Below are positions 10,802-28,100 of a DNA stretch of 64,000 nucleotides, piece by piece. How positions within the stretch are numbered: position 1 is the stretch's first letter; every line of letters begins with the position of its first letter. The translations under genes and the position numbers were made by a program. Source of the DNA: Erythrobacteraceae bacterium (GTDB lineage: Bacteria > Pseudomonadota > Alphaproteobacteria > Sphingomonadales > Sphingomonadaceae); contig CANJYE010000014.1 of NCBI GenBank assembly GCA_947479055.1, forward strand, positions 1 through 64,000, read 5' to 3'. The notes below the pieces were generated by a model. The model saw only the letters and a program-made list of their open reading frames with translations, searched no databases and was not told the origin of the DNA.

Positions 10802-11327
10802 CGAATTTGCTGCCATCGTCCTCGTGCCGGACAGGAAGCCTCCCGGATGCCTCCGAAGCCGATGTAACAGCATCGGTGAACTCTCTATTCTGCGAACTTG
10901 CTGGCGAGCATTCAACGAGGGTTTCCGATGCCTCGCCGGTTGCCGACCGCGTAAATCGAACAACACCAGCGTATGTGCGGTTCGACACATCGCTCAATTG
11001 ACCATTTTCGCCTTCGAAGACGAGGTAGTCGTCCGGGCCGTCAGAAAGCCTGAGATGAGACTGGTGGCCGCCCTGCTGGCCAACGACATGCCCCAGCCGC
11101 AAATTACCCCAATCGGCATCGCTCTTCACAGTCACGACGTTCAAGTCCTGGCCAACGATTGAGAGGATCAGATCGCCGCCTTCCGCCGCGAGGCGAGCCG
11201 TCCGACCATTGTCTGCGCATTCGAAAATCACCCTTGCCGACGATTCTGTCGAATCAGCAGCAGTCGAAACGCTCGCACACCCAATACATCCCGCCAAGAG
11301 CAAGAGCGTGGGCGACAAGCGCTTCAC
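10788..11327 (-). CDS. Small lipoprotein of unknown function
   Basis: The 179-residue protein starts [14 protein letters not shown], a short signal peptide with a lipobox (L-A-G-C14), so it should be lipidated and anchored in the envelope. The mature part is acidic, with a possible beta-rich domain (about 30-140) containing F-E-C-A-D-N-G-R near its start and one late Cys (V-E-C-S-P). This layout is loosely like MliC-type lysozyme inhibitors, but I cannot confirm that. It overlaps yebC by 4 bp (ATGA) and ruvC by 14 bp. An envelope protein in a recombination operon is unusual. Codon use is less GC-biased than its neighbours. Confidence 0.75.
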   Translation of the reverse strand: MKRLSPTLLLLAGCIGCASVSTAADSTESSARVIFECADNGRTARLAAEGGDLILSIVGQDLNVVTVKSDADWGNLRLGHVVGQQGGHQSHLRLSDGPDDYLVFEGENGQLSDVSNRTYAGVVRFTRSATGEASETLVECSPASSQNREFTDAVTSASEASGRLPVRHEDDGSKFDGWF

Positions 11328-12067
11328 CCCAGCTTTTCCATCACTGCGTCGGACACTTCGTAATTGCCCCAGACGGCCTGGACATCGTCATCATCGTCGA
11401 GCACGTCGATCAGCTTGAACAGCGTTTGTGCATCGCTTTCGCCCACTTCGGCCTTGAGGTTGGGTTTCCAGCCGAGCTTGACCGCGCTGGCTTCGCCCAG
11501 CACCTTTTCAAGTTCGCGCGAGACGGGATGCAGGCTGTCGATGCTGGTCCAGATGGTGTGGCTGTCCTCGTCGCTTTCGACATCGTCGGCACCCGCGTCG
11601 ATCGCGGCTTCGAGCACTTTCTCTTCATCGCCGACCTTGCCGGGATATTCGATCAGACCCAGCCGCTCGAACCCGTGGCTGACCGCGCCGGACGCGCCGA
11701 GATTGCCGCCGTTCTTGGCAAAGGCGGTGCGAACATTGGTGGCGGTGCGGTTGCGGTTGTCGGTCAGCGCCTCGACGATGATCGCGACGCCGCCCGGGCC
11801 GTAGCCTTCGTAGCGCACTTCTTCATAGTTCTCGCCATCGCCCTTCGATGCCTTGTCGATCGCGCGCTGGATATTGTCCTTGGGCATCGACTGTGCCTTG
11901 GCCGCGTTGACAGCGGCGCGCAGGCGCGGGTTCATGTCGGGATCGGGCATGCCCATCTTCGCCGCCACGGTGATTTCGCGTGAGAGCTTGGAAAACATGG
12001 CCGAGCGCTTCTTGTCCTGAGCGCCCTTGCGGTGCATGATGTTCTTGAATTTGGAATGGCCGGCCAC
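11324..12067 (-). CDS. yebC: YebC/PmpR-family translation/transcription factor
   Basis: TACO1/YebC family protein of 247 residues. Family members aid translation of difficult (proline-rich) sequences or act as DNA-binding regulators. The signature N-terminus [14 protein letters not shown] is complete, as are [18 protein letters not shown] and the acidic C-terminal part (L-D-D-D-D-D-V-Q). It is first in the operon with the lipoprotein, ruvC and the ArsC-like gene; yebC-ruvC linkage is common in bacteria, but ruvA and ruvB do not follow here. Confidence 0.95.
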   Translation of the reverse strand: MAGHSKFKNIMHRKGAQDKKRSAMFSKLSREITVAAKMGMPDPDMNPRLRAAVNAAKAQSMPKDNIQRAIDKASKGDGENYEEVRYEGYGPGGVAIIVEALTDNRNRTATNVRTAFAKNGGNLGASGAVSHGFERLGLIEYPGKVGDEEKVLEAAIDAGADDVESDEDSHTIWTSIDSLHPVSRELEKVLGEASAVKLGWKPNLKAEVGESDAQTLFKLIDVLDDDDDVQAVWGNYEVSDAVMEKLG

Positions 12068-12160
12068 GGCCTGCTCCTGCTGCTGAGTGATGGATTGGCG
12101 CGCTCTCTAGACCGGCGCCGGGCAGGTAGCAACCGGGCAGGTGCAGGAGAGGACATTGCC

Positions 12161-12577
12161 ATGACCGTCGCGAAGATCGACCATGTGAACATCCGCACGC
12201 CCGACGTGGCGGGCACCGCCGCCTTCTTCCACGATGTGCTGGACATGGAGGTCACGCCCGGCCCGGGCATGACCACCGACCAGTCCTGCTGGATGCGCGA
12301 CGAAGGCGGGATGCCCGCCGTCCATATCGGCAAGCAGGACCTCACTTACCCCACCGATCACTGGCTGCCGGCAGGTGAGGCACCGGGCAAGGGGCCGATG
12401 CACCATGTCGCGCTCAACTGCCAGGGGTTCGACGCAGTGAAGGCGCGGCTAGAGACGCGAGGCTTCAGGCACAGCGAAAACCGGCTGGACGAAATCGGGC
12501 TGAAACAATTGTTCGTATTCGAACCCAACGGCATTCTACTGGAACTGAACTTCTGGGAAACGCCAGCCGCCGCCTGA
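12161..12577 (+). CDS. VOC-family (glyoxalase/dioxygenase fold) protein
   Basis: The 138-residue protein starts at ATG 12161 after GGAGAGGA. A vicinal-oxygen-chelate fold is indicated by the opening I-D-H-V-N-I-R-T-P-D, the central H-H-V-A-L-N and the closing F-E-P-N-G-I-L-L-E-L-N-F. The candidate metal ligands are the first-strand His, the central His and the last Glu, as in glyoxalase I or ring-cleaving dioxygenases. Substrate unknown. Convergent with the alpha/beta hydrolase gene; divergent from yebC. Confidence 0.85.
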   Translation: MTVAKIDHVNIRTPDVAGTAAFFHDVLDMEVTPGPGMTTDQSCWMRDEGGMPAVHIGKQDLTYPTDHWLPAGEAPGKGPMHHVALNCQGFDAVKARLETRGFRHSENRLDEIGLKQLFVFEPNGILLELNFWETPAAA

Positions 12578-12586
12578 TCGAAGCCG

Positions 12587-13441
12587 TCAGCTGACCGTCG
12601 GGGGCATGTGCCGGGCGAGGAAGTCCAGCACCGCCGCGTTGAATGCATCGTTGCGATCGCCCGCCACCATGTGGCCGGCCTGTTCGACATCGGCCACTTC
12701 CAGATGCGGCACTTGCTGGCGAAACGCAGCTATACCGTTGTCGCTGATCACGTCGCTCATCAGCCCGCGCACCACCAGCACCGGCAGCGTCGGATCACGC
12801 CCGATTGTGTCGGCCGAGCGGACCATGGTGGCATGGAAATTCTCGGGCATGTCCGGATTGAACATGCCCGGATCCCAATGCCAGTGCAGTCGTCCATCCT
12901 CGCGCAGGCGCAGGTTCTTCATCAGGCCTTCGGGGTTCTTCGGGCGCGGACGTTCCGGATAGTAGCTGGCCACGGCATCGGCCGCTTCTTCCAGGCTGGC
13001 GAAGCCATCGGGATTGCCGTGCATGAAATCGCGGATCCGGTTCACCCCCGCGGTTTCCACCTTGGGGACGATATCGACCAGGATCACCGCCGCGGGCTTC
13101 AACCCGGTGGCTGCGGCATGGATTGCGGTGCCGCCGCCCATCGAAGCGCCGACCAGCGCATAAGGAACATCGAGGCCTTCCACCACCGCAGCAGCATCCC
13201 CGGCGCGGGCATCGAGCGAATAGGCCCTGTCCTTCGACCAGCCGCTTTCGCCATGGCCGCGCGCGTCGAAATTGATCACCCGGTAACCGCGCGCCATCAG
13301 GGCCCGCATGGCACCCGACCAGCTGTGCCGTGTCTGGCCACCACCGTGCATCAGCACGACAACCGGGGCGTCTTCCGGCCCGCCAACGTCGGCGACAAGT
13401 TCCAGTCCGTCAGCTGAACGGAATATTTTCGTGGTTACCAT
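12587..13441 (-). CDS. Alpha/beta hydrolase
   Basis: A 284-residue serine hydrolase of the alpha/beta fold. Oxyanion segment V-L-M-H-G-G-G-Q is near residue 30, the nucleophile elbow is G-A-S-M-G-G near 100, an Asp candidate lies in G-L-M-S-D-V near 230, and the His is in Q-A-G-H-M-V-A-G-D near 258. The D-A-R-G-H-G-E-S-G-W motif is typical of epoxide hydrolase or haloalkane dehalogenase relatives, but the substrate cannot be inferred. The 3' end is 9 bp from that of the convergent VOC gene. Confidence 0.88.
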   Translation of the reverse strand: MVTTKIFRSADGLELVADVGGPEDAPVVVLMHGGGQTRHSWSGAMRALMARGYRVINFDARGHGESGWSKDRAYSLDARAGDAAAVVEGLDVPYALVGASMGGGTAIHAAATGLKPAAVILVDIVPKVETAGVNRIRDFMHGNPDGFASLEEAADAVASYYPERPRPKNPEGLMKNLRLREDGRLHWHWDPGMFNPDMPENFHATMVRSADTIGRDPTLPVLVVRGLMSDVISDNGIAAFRQQVPHLEVADVEQAGHMVAGDRNDAFNAAVLDFLARHMPPTVS

Positions 13442-13521
13442 GCGGGGGGCGCTTCTTGTTTGATCCGATGTCCGGACGCCAGCCTAGGGCAAGGCGGAGC
13501 GAACAGGCAAGCACCATCGTC

Positions 13522-13890
13522 TCAAACGATCACGGCAGTCCCGCTGGCGCTGACCATCAGCATCGAGCCGCTGTTTCCCAGCACTTCGTAATCGAGATCG
13601 ACCCCGACCACCGCATTGCCACCCAGCTTCAAGGTTTCCTGCTTCATTTCGGCCAGCGCCTGCTGCCGCGCGCGGGCCAGAACATCCTCGTACTTGCCCG
13701 ACCGGCCACCGACGATATCGGTGATGGAGGCGAACAGGTCCCTGAAAAGATTGGCGCCGACAATCACCTCGCCGGTGACGATGCCGAGATACTGCCGGAC
13801 CGGGCGCCCCTCCACCGTCGGGGTGGTCGTGACGATCACGCCGCCGTCACCATTGCCGCCATTGCCCGCGTTTTTCCAAGGACCTGCCAT
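13522..13890 (-). CDS. UPF0145 (YbjQ) family protein
   Basis: A 122-residue protein of the YbjQ/DUF74 family, thought to form pentamers and sometimes labelled heavy-metal-binding; role not established. Signatures are [25 protein letters not shown] and [12 protein letters not shown]. There is a Gly/Asn-rich N-terminal extension of about 17 residues. It follows the GapR-like gene by 6 bp and is probably co-transcribed with it. Confidence 0.9.
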   Translation of the reverse strand: MAGPWKNAGNGGNGDGGVIVTTTPTVEGRPVRQYLGIVTGEVIVGANLFRDLFASITDIVGGRSGKYEDVLARARQQALAEMKQETLKLGGNAVVGVDLDYEVLGNSGSMLMVSASGTAVIV

Positions 13891-13896
13891 CGTCCG

Positions 13897-14139
13897 TCAC
13901 CCCAATCCAAGCGCCGCCTTGTAGGTATCGAGCACCATTTCCATTTCGGCCCGGTCATCGGGCGTCATTTTGCGCAGACGGACGATCTGGCGCATGATCT
14001 TGGCGTCATAGCCCACCGCCTTGGCTTCGGCATAGACATCGCGGATATCGTCAGCGATGCCCTTCTTCTCTTCCTCGAGGCGCTCGACGCGTTCGATCAG
14101 CAGGCGCAGGCGGTCATCGGTGGTTTCGGCCATCTTCAT
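13897..14139 (-). CDS. DUF2312 protein, GapR-like nucleoid-associated protein
   Basis: An 80-residue, mostly helical protein of the DUF2312 family. Caulobacter GapR, its characterised member, binds AT-rich overtwisted DNA and supports replication fork progress. The conserved block [16 protein letters not shown] (residues 17-32), A-E-A-K-A-V-G-Y-D and I-V-R-L-R-K-M match the family. GapR function in this organism is inferred from homology. Upstream of ybjQ with a 6-bp gap. Confidence 0.9.
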   Translation of the reverse strand: MKMAETTDDRLRLLIERVERLEEEKKGIADDIRDVYAEAKAVGYDAKIMRQIVRLRKMTPDDRAEMEMVLDTYKAALGLG

Positions 14140-14232
14140 TGCTCCGGTAAAATGAGAATCAGTCCGCCGGGCTGATAGCGGCCGGACCGGAGGCGGTGAA
14201 GGCGGCGAAAGACTTATCCCCCCAGCTATCCG

Positions 14233-14544
14233 TCAATCTGACTTGTTCTTCACCATACTGGCTTCCATCCGGGCAAGCTGCTCTGCCGTGGCGGGTGACT
14301 GGAAGCGCGTTTTCCACTCATCGGCAGCCATGCCGTGGATCACTTCGCGGGCGGCGGTCTTGTCGAAGCCCGCACCCGCTTCATTGATCCAGTCTGCCAG
14401 GCAGTTGCGGCAGAAGCCGGCCAGGCCCATCAACTCGATATTCTGTGCATCGTGGCGATGGCGCAGGTGTCGCACCAGCCGACGGAAGGCGGCGGCGGCC
14501 ACGGAATCGGGCAGGTTGTCGAGTGGGTCGGTGGTTTTGCTCAT
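14233..14544 (-). CDS. DUF1244 family protein
   Basis: A 103-residue protein of the DUF1244 family, found mainly in Proteobacteria and of unknown function. The signature F-R-R-L-V-R-H-L-R-x-R-x-D-A-Q-N-I-E-L-M, then G-F-C-R-N-C-L-A-D-W, is present; the C-x-x-C pair and His could bind a metal. The protein is probably cytoplasmic, as no signal peptide is seen. It is divergent from pyk with a 56-bp gap. Confidence 0.9.
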   Translation of the reverse strand: MSKTTDPLDNLPDSVAAAAFRRLVRHLRHRHDAQNIELMGLAGFCRNCLADWINEAGAGFDKTAAREVIHGMAADEWKTRFQSPATAEQLARMEASMVKNKSD

Positions 14545-14600
14545 GGCATCTTCCCTTTTCTTGCATCCTTGTCTTGTAACGTGGCTCTGTCATAGGGCGC

Positions 14601-16097
14601 ATGTCACCTACATCCAAGGGAGCCAGCTTCTTGGCCAAGCTCGAACCTCGCGGCCGCAAGGTCAAGATTCTCGCCACAGTCGGCCCGGCCAGCCGCGAGC
14701 CGGAGATGCTGCGCAAGCTGCTGATGGCCGGGGTCGATGCCTTCCGCGTCAACATGAGCCATGGCGAACATGCCGACCACGCCCGCGCGATCGAGGCGAT
14801 TCGCGCGCTGGAAAAGGAATTCGCCCGACCGATCGCGATCCTGGCCGACCTGCAAGGGCCAAAATTGCGCGTCGGCTCCTTCAAGGACGGTTCCGCCGTG
14901 ATCCGCCACGGCAGCCGCTTCACCCTGGACAGGGATGTCACCCCGGGCGACGAAAGCCGCGTCCAGCTGCCCCATCCAGAACTGTTCGAAGTGCTGCACA
15001 AGGGCCAGCGGCTGCTGATCAATGACGGCAAGCTGCGGCTGCGCGTGGTCGAGGCCGGGCATGACCGGATCGTCTGCACCGCCGAGGTCGGCGGGGTAAT
15101 TTCCGACCGCAAGGGAGTGAACGTTCCCGATGCGCTGATCCCGATCCCGGCGCTGACCGACAAGGACCGTCGCGATCTCGCCTTCGCCATCCAGCATGGT
15201 GCCGACTGGATCGGTCTGTCCTTCGTCCAGCGCCCGGAAGACGTGGCCGAAGCGCGGCGGCTGATGGGCGGCTATGGCGCGCTCTGCGCCAAGATCGAGA
15301 AGCCTGCGGCAGTCAAGCAGCTCGACGCGATCCTCGAATTGTCCGACGGGGTGATGGTTGCGCGCGGCGATCTCGGGGTGGAGCTCAATCCCGAGGAAGT
15401 CCCACCGTTGCAGAAACGGATCGTGGAAACCGCCCGCAGCGTCGGCAAGCCGGTGATCGTCGCCACCCAGATGCTCGAATCGATGATCGAGAGCCCCGCT
15501 CCGACCCGGGCCGAGGTCTCCGACGTTGCCAATGCCGTATATGACGGGGCCGACGCGGTAATGCTTTCTGCCGAAACCGCCGCCGGCCAGTGGCCGGTCG
15601 AGGCGGTGACGATCATGAGCCGGATCGCCCAGGAAGTGGAGCGTGATCCCGGCTACAAGGGCCGTATCCGCTTCCACCAGACCATTCCGGAACGGACCAC
15701 CGCCGACGCGCTGGCCCATGCCTGCATGACCATCGCCGATACGGTCTCGATTTCCGCCATCGTAGTCTTCACCGGTTCAGGCGCAACCGCCCGACGGGTA
15801 GCGCGCGAGCGGCCTTCGACCCCGATGATGGTGCTCACTCCATCGACTTCCACCGCCCGCCGGGTTGCGCTGTTGTGGGGGGCCCATGCGATCATGACTC
15901 GCGACATCGGCAGTTTTGAGGAAATGATCGGCAAGGGCAAGCGGATGGCCCTGCGCAATGGCTTTGCCGAGGCGGGGTCGAAGCTGATTGCGCTGGCCGG
16001 GGTGCCTTTCGGCACGCCGGGGGCGACCAACCTGCTCCATGTCGTCACTGTCAATGGCGACGAACTGAAGCGCCACAAAGCCGGCGATACCGACTGA
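14601..16097 (+). CDS. pyk: Pyruvate kinase
   Basis: Makes pyruvate and ATP from phosphoenolpyruvate and ADP. The 498-residue protein contains the start segment K-I-L-A-T-V-G-P-A-S, the R-V-N-M-S-H-G substrate segment, D-L-Q-G-P-K-L-R, the active-site stretch C-A-K-I-E-K-P-A-A-V, G-D-L-G-V-E-L and the A-T-Q-M-L-E-S-M family signature. The C-terminal regulatory domain covers about 345-490. Convergent with gltX with a 14-bp gap; I see no strong terminator there. Confidence 0.97.
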   Translation: MSPTSKGASFLAKLEPRGRKVKILATVGPASREPEMLRKLLMAGVDAFRVNMSHGEHADHARAIEAIRALEKEFARPIAILADLQGPKLRVGSFKDGSAVIRHGSRFTLDRDVTPGDESRVQLPHPELFEVLHKGQRLLINDGKLRLRVVEAGHDRIVCTAEVGGVISDRKGVNVPDALIPIPALTDKDRRDLAFAIQHGADWIGLSFVQRPEDVAEARRLMGGYGALCAKIEKPAAVKQLDAILELSDGVMVARGDLGVELNPEEVPPLQKRIVETARSVGKPVIVATQMLESMIESPAPTRAEVSDVANAVYDGADAVMLSAETAAGQWPVEAVTIMSRIAQEVERDPGYKGRIRFHQTIPERTTADALAHACMTIADTVSISAIVVFTGSGATARRVARERPSTPMMVLTPSTSTARRVALLWGAHAIMTRDIGSFEEMIGKGKRMALRNGFAEAGSKLIALAGVPFGTPGATNLLHVVTVNGDELKRHKAGDTD

Positions 16098-16111
16098 ACA
16101 GACCGGGCAGG

Positions 16112-17440
16112 TCAGCCTGCAGCGCGCTCCAGCCGGGCGCGCGCTTCCGCTTCGCCGATCAGCGGCAGCAGCGCGGCCATGTCCGGGCCGTGGTCCAGCC
16201 CGGTCAGCGCCTGGCGCAGCGGCAGGAACAGCGCCTTGCCCTTGCGCCCGGTCGCCGCTTTCAGGGCACCGGTCAGGGCATGCCAGGGATCCTCGCACCA
16301 CCTGAGCGCCTTTGCAGCCTGGCCTAGGAACTCCCGGGTTTCCGTGCCGAATTCCCGCTGATCGATCGGTCCGGTAACTACCTGCCACCAGCCCGCGACC
16401 TCGTCGATATGGGCAAGGTTGGGACGTATCGCTTCCCACGCCGCCTCGCCCATGCCCTGCGGCAGCAATGGCGCCACCCGCGCGTAGGGCAGGCGATGGA
16501 CGATGGCCGCATTGATCCGGTGCAGCTCCACCTCGTCGAACCGGGCCGGGGCACGACCGAAATGTGTCAGCTCGAAACTGGCGGCGAGTGCTGCCGCGTC
16601 AAGTTTCGGATCGACCGGGTCCGAAGTGCCGAGCCGGGCCAACAGCGCGACCAACGCTTCCGGTTCGATCCCTGCATCGCGCAATTGCCCCATGCCGAGC
16701 GAGCCGAGCCGCTTGGACAGCTTGCCTTCCGCACCGGTCAGCAAAGCCTCATGCGCGAAGCGCGGTGGCGCGGCACCCAGCGCGGTGAACATCTGCAACT
16801 GCGTGGCAGTGTTGGAGACATGATCCTCGCCGCGCAGCACGTCGGTCACGCCCAGGGCGATATCGTCGATCACGCTTGGCAGCATGTAGAGCCATGACCC
16901 GTCGGCCCGGCGGATGACCGGGTCGGACATCTGGCCGGGCTCGAAATGCTGTGGGCCCCTGATGCCGTCCTGCCATTCGATCGGCACATCACGGTCCAGC
17001 AGGAAGCGCCAGTGCGGCTTTTCACCCGACACCGCTTTGGTCGCATGGTCGGCCTCGCTCAACTGCAACGCTGACCGGTCATAGATCGGCGGCAATCCGC
17101 GTCCGAGCAGGACCTTGCGCTTGAGATCCAGTTCCTGAGCGGTTTCGTAGCAGCGATAGACCCGACCTGAGGCAACCAGCCGGGCGAAGGATGCCTCGTA
17201 CAGGGCGAAGCGGGCAGACTGGCGGACCTGCCCGTCGGGCACAAGGCCAAGCCAGGCCAGATCCTCGAGAATACCATCGACGAAATGCTCCCGGCTGCGC
17301 TCCCCATCGGTATCGTCGATGCGCAGCAGGAAACACCCGCCGTGCTTCTTTGCCAGCAGCCAGTTATGCAGCGCGGTGCGGATATTGCCGACATGCAGGT
17401 GCCCGGTTGGTGACGGAGCGAAGCGGGTGATGACGGTCAT
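16112..17440 (-). CDS. gltX: Glutamate--tRNA ligase
   Basis: Charges tRNA-Glu (and often tRNA-Gln for the amidation route). ATG 17440 begins M-T-V-I-T-R-F-A-P-S-P-T-G, the usual family start; a GTG five codons upstream (17455) overlaps the nadE stop and could be the real, coupled start. The class I HIGH motif is G-H-L-H-V-G-N and the KMSKS motif is K-L-S-K-R-L-G. It has 442 residues with the C-terminal anticodon-binding helical domain. Alphaproteobacteria often have two GltX copies; this looks like the shorter GltX2 type, so the specificity (Glu versus Gln tRNA) is uncertain. Downstream of nadE in an operon. Confidence 0.93.
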   Translation of the reverse strand: MTVITRFAPSPTGHLHVGNIRTALHNWLLAKKHGGCFLLRIDDTDGERSREHFVDGILEDLAWLGLVPDGQVRQSARFALYEASFARLVASGRVYRCYETAQELDLKRKVLLGRGLPPIYDRSALQLSEADHATKAVSGEKPHWRFLLDRDVPIEWQDGIRGPQHFEPGQMSDPVIRRADGSWLYMLPSVIDDIALGVTDVLRGEDHVSNTATQLQMFTALGAAPPRFAHEALLTGAEGKLSKRLGSLGMGQLRDAGIEPEALVALLARLGTSDPVDPKLDAAALAASFELTHFGRAPARFDEVELHRINAAIVHRLPYARVAPLLPQGMGEAAWEAIRPNLAHIDEVAGWWQVVTGPIDQREFGTETREFLGQAAKALRWCEDPWHALTGALKAATGRKGKALFLPLRQALTGLDHGPDMAALLPLIGEAEARARLERAAG

Positions 17441-17451
17441 GGCAGCAGCTG

Positions 17452-19107
17452 TCACGCCGAGCGGAAGCTGTGCGTGATGGGATAGCGGCGGTCGCGCCCG
17501 AAGTTGCGGCTGCCCAGCTTCACGCCCGGCGGCGCCTGGCGGCGCTTGTATTCGGCGAGGTGGAGCAATCGCTCGATCCGTTTCACTGTTTCACGGTCAT
17601 ACCCTTCGGCCACCACCTGCTCGACGCTCCGTTCCTGTTCCACTAAGCCGATCAGGATCGCATCCAGCACTGGATAGGGCGGTAGCGAATCCTCGTCCTT
17701 CTGGTCGGGGCGCAGTTCGGCGCTGGGTGGCTTGTCGATGATCGCCTGCGGGATGACCTCGCCCAAGGGGCCAAGCCCGATCTTGGGCCGGTTGCGGTTG
17801 CGCCAGTCGGAAATGGCAAAGACGGTCATCTTGTAGGCGTCCTTGAGCGGATTGTAGCCACCGGCCATGTCACCATAGATGGTGGCGTAGCCCACGCTCA
17901 TCTCGCTCTTGTTGCCGGTGGTCAGCAGCATCGGCCCGAACTTGTTGCTGAGCGCCATCAGCGTCACGCCACGAATGCGCGACTGGATGTTCTCCTCGGT
18001 GATATCGACCTTCATGTCGGCGAAATCATCGGCGAGCATGGCATCGAAGCCTGCCACGGCCGGCTGGATAGGGATAGTCGAATAGCGGCAGCCGAGCGCC
18101 TTCGCGCAGGCCTGGGCATCATCGAGACTGGCTTGGCTGGTGTAGCGACTGGGCAGCATCACGCACCACACTCGTTCCGGCCCGAGCGCATCGACCGCGA
18201 TTGCTGCGCAGGCCGCGCTGTCGATACCGCCCGACAGCCCGAGCAGCACGCCGGGAAAACCGTTCTTATCGACATAGTCGCGCAGGGAAAGGACCATCGC
18301 ACAATAGATGTCTTCAGGATGGCTGGCCAGCCGGGCAGTTTCTCCCCTGTCGCAGTTCCAGCCCCTGGCAGTGCGGGTCCAGCTGGTCTTGGCCACTTGT
18401 TCTTCCCAGTCGGTCAGCTGGACCGCCAGCTTGCCATCGCCGTTGACGACGAAGCTCGCCCCGTCGAACACCAGTTCGTCCTGCCCGCCGACCCGGTTGA
18501 GATAGGCCAGCGGCAAGCCGGTGTCGGTCGCCCTGCGGCGGGCGACGTCCTCGATCCGCAGGGTGTCCTTGTCGACCTCATAGGGGCTGCCGTTGACGCA
18601 AATGAACAGCCCGGCACCGAAATCGGCGAGGTGGCGGCAGACCTCGGGATGCCAGATATCCTCGCAGATCGGCAGCCCGACCATCGCCCCGCGAAAGATC
18701 ACCGGTTCGGGCAGCGGGCCGGGGGTGAACAGGCGCTGTTCGTCGAAAGTGCCGTAATTGGGCAGCTCGTGCTTGAACCGCACCGCCGTGACCCGCCCGC
18801 CGTCGAGCAGGGCAACGCCATTGTGCAGCGCCCCGTCGCGGATGAAGGCGCTGCCGACCAGCATGGCCGGTCCGCCATCGCCGGTCGCCTCGGCCATCCG
18901 GTCGAGCTCGGCCGCCGCCCGCTCGATCAAGGCGGGCTTGAGGATCAGGTCCTCCGGCGGATAGCCGATCAACTGCATCTCGGGAAAGACGATCAGGTCG
19001 GTCTGCCCGGCCCTGGCGCGGACGTCGAGCATGGTCCGGGCATTGCCGGAGATATCGCCGACCTTCTGGTTCAGCTGGGCGAGGGTGATGGAAAGCGTGT
19101 CGGGCAT
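17452..19107 (-). CDS. nadE: Glutamine-dependent NAD+ synthetase
   Basis: Final step of NAD synthesis: amidates deamido-NAD using ammonia released from glutamine. The 551-residue two-domain enzyme has an N-terminal nitrilase-type glutaminase (about 1-250) with Glu in F-P-E-M-Q-L, Lys in F-K-H-E-L-P-N-Y and Cys in L-P-I-C-E-D-I-W. The C-terminal ATP pyrophosphatase domain carries L-G-L-S-G-G-I-D-S-A and the G-N-K-S-E loop. Upstream of and probably co-transcribed with gltX; the gene begins 48 bp beyond the rpoC terminator. Confidence 0.96.
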   Translation of the reverse strand: MPDTLSITLAQLNQKVGDISGNARTMLDVRARAGQTDLIVFPEMQLIGYPPEDLILKPALIERAAAELDRMAEATGDGGPAMLVGSAFIRDGALHNGVALLDGGRVTAVRFKHELPNYGTFDEQRLFTPGPLPEPVIFRGAMVGLPICEDIWHPEVCRHLADFGAGLFICVNGSPYEVDKDTLRIEDVARRRATDTGLPLAYLNRVGGQDELVFDGASFVVNGDGKLAVQLTDWEEQVAKTSWTRTARGWNCDRGETARLASHPEDIYCAMVLSLRDYVDKNGFPGVLLGLSGGIDSAACAAIAVDALGPERVWCVMLPSRYTSQASLDDAQACAKALGCRYSTIPIQPAVAGFDAMLADDFADMKVDITEENIQSRIRGVTLMALSNKFGPMLLTTGNKSEMSVGYATIYGDMAGGYNPLKDAYKMTVFAISDWRNRNRPKIGLGPLGEVIPQAIIDKPPSAELRPDQKDEDSLPPYPVLDAILIGLVEQERSVEQVVAEGYDRETVKRIERLLHLAEYKRRQAPPGVKLGSRNFGRDRRYPITHSFRSA

Positions 19108-19154
19108 GGGAGGGGTCTAGAGGGGCATCACCGCAGGGGCAATTGCTCCGCACA

Positions 19155-19186
19155 AGAAAAACCCCGCCGGATCGCTCCGGCGGGGT
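19155..19186 (-). terminator. Rho-independent terminator of the rpoBC operon
   Basis: On the minus strand the hairpin accccgccgg / ccggcggggt (10-bp stem, 6-base loop) is followed by TTTTT. It lies 31 bp downstream of the rpoC stop and 48 bp before the nadE start. Confidence 0.92.
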
Positions 19187-19216
19187 CATTCGTGACATTG
19201 GCTGTTAGGGAGAGGT

Positions 19217-23509
<4,293 letters not shown>

Positions 23510-23525
23510 GTTCTTTTTCCTTTGT

Positions 23526-23561
23526 CCCCCTCCCGTTGACGGGAGGGGTTAGGGGTGGGTC
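23526..23561. repeat. Palindromic intergenic repeat, copy 2
   Basis: ccccctcccgttgacggg followed by aggggttaggggtgggtc. The internal palindrome CCCCTCCCG-ttga-CGGGAGGGG is followed by a G-rich tail. It is paired head to head with copy 3 at 23591-23625 inside the rpoB-rpoC spacer. Confidence 0.75.
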
Positions 23562-23590
23562 TGTTGCGGGTGGGTATCCTGTTTGGTCAG

Positions 23591-23625
23591 GCCCACCCCC
23601 GGCCCCTCCCGCGAGCGGGAGGGGA
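23591..23625. repeat. Palindromic intergenic repeat, copy 3 (inverted relative to copy 2)
   Basis: The reverse complement of this stretch matches copy 2 closely, with the palindrome CCCCTCCCG-ctcg-CGGGAGGGG and the tail ccgggggtgggc. Together the pair can form one long cruciform or transcript stem of about 100 bases between rpoB and rpoC. Confidence 0.75.
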
Positions 23626-23630
23626 GAAGA

Positions 23631-27806
<4,176 letters not shown>

Positions 27807-28041
27807 GGAGGAAAAGTGCCTCTTCTTGAAATGTCGTCGGCGCCTTGCGCGCCGGGAAGGAAAATTCGTGGCCTGCACGGGAGTGGTGTCCAACAACGCG
27901 AAATGGCCGCATGACGCGCAGCATCCCGTTCCGGGAGCCACGGCCCGCAGCCATTCGCGTCAGTTGGAAACCCGGCCGCTTCCTTCCGTGGAAGGCCCCC
28001 GCGCATGGGCCCGCCTTGCTCGAAGCGTCGAGCGAGCGCCG

Positions 28042-28070
28042 TACATAGGCTCGCAGCAGGCTTGAGTCAA
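28042..28070 (-). promoter_or_regulatory. Predicted sigma-70-type promoter of rpoBC
   Basis: On the minus strand TTGACT (28065-28070) and TATGTA (28042-28047) are separated by exactly 17 bases. This is the best consensus-like promoter in the 294-bp space between rpoB and the ICMT-family gene, and it points at rpoB. It implies a leader of about 230 bases containing small hairpins such as gctcg-aagcgt-cgagc. Confidence 0.55.
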
Positions 28071-28100
28071 ACCCGCCACGCGGGCAGCGTCAGAAGCGAT

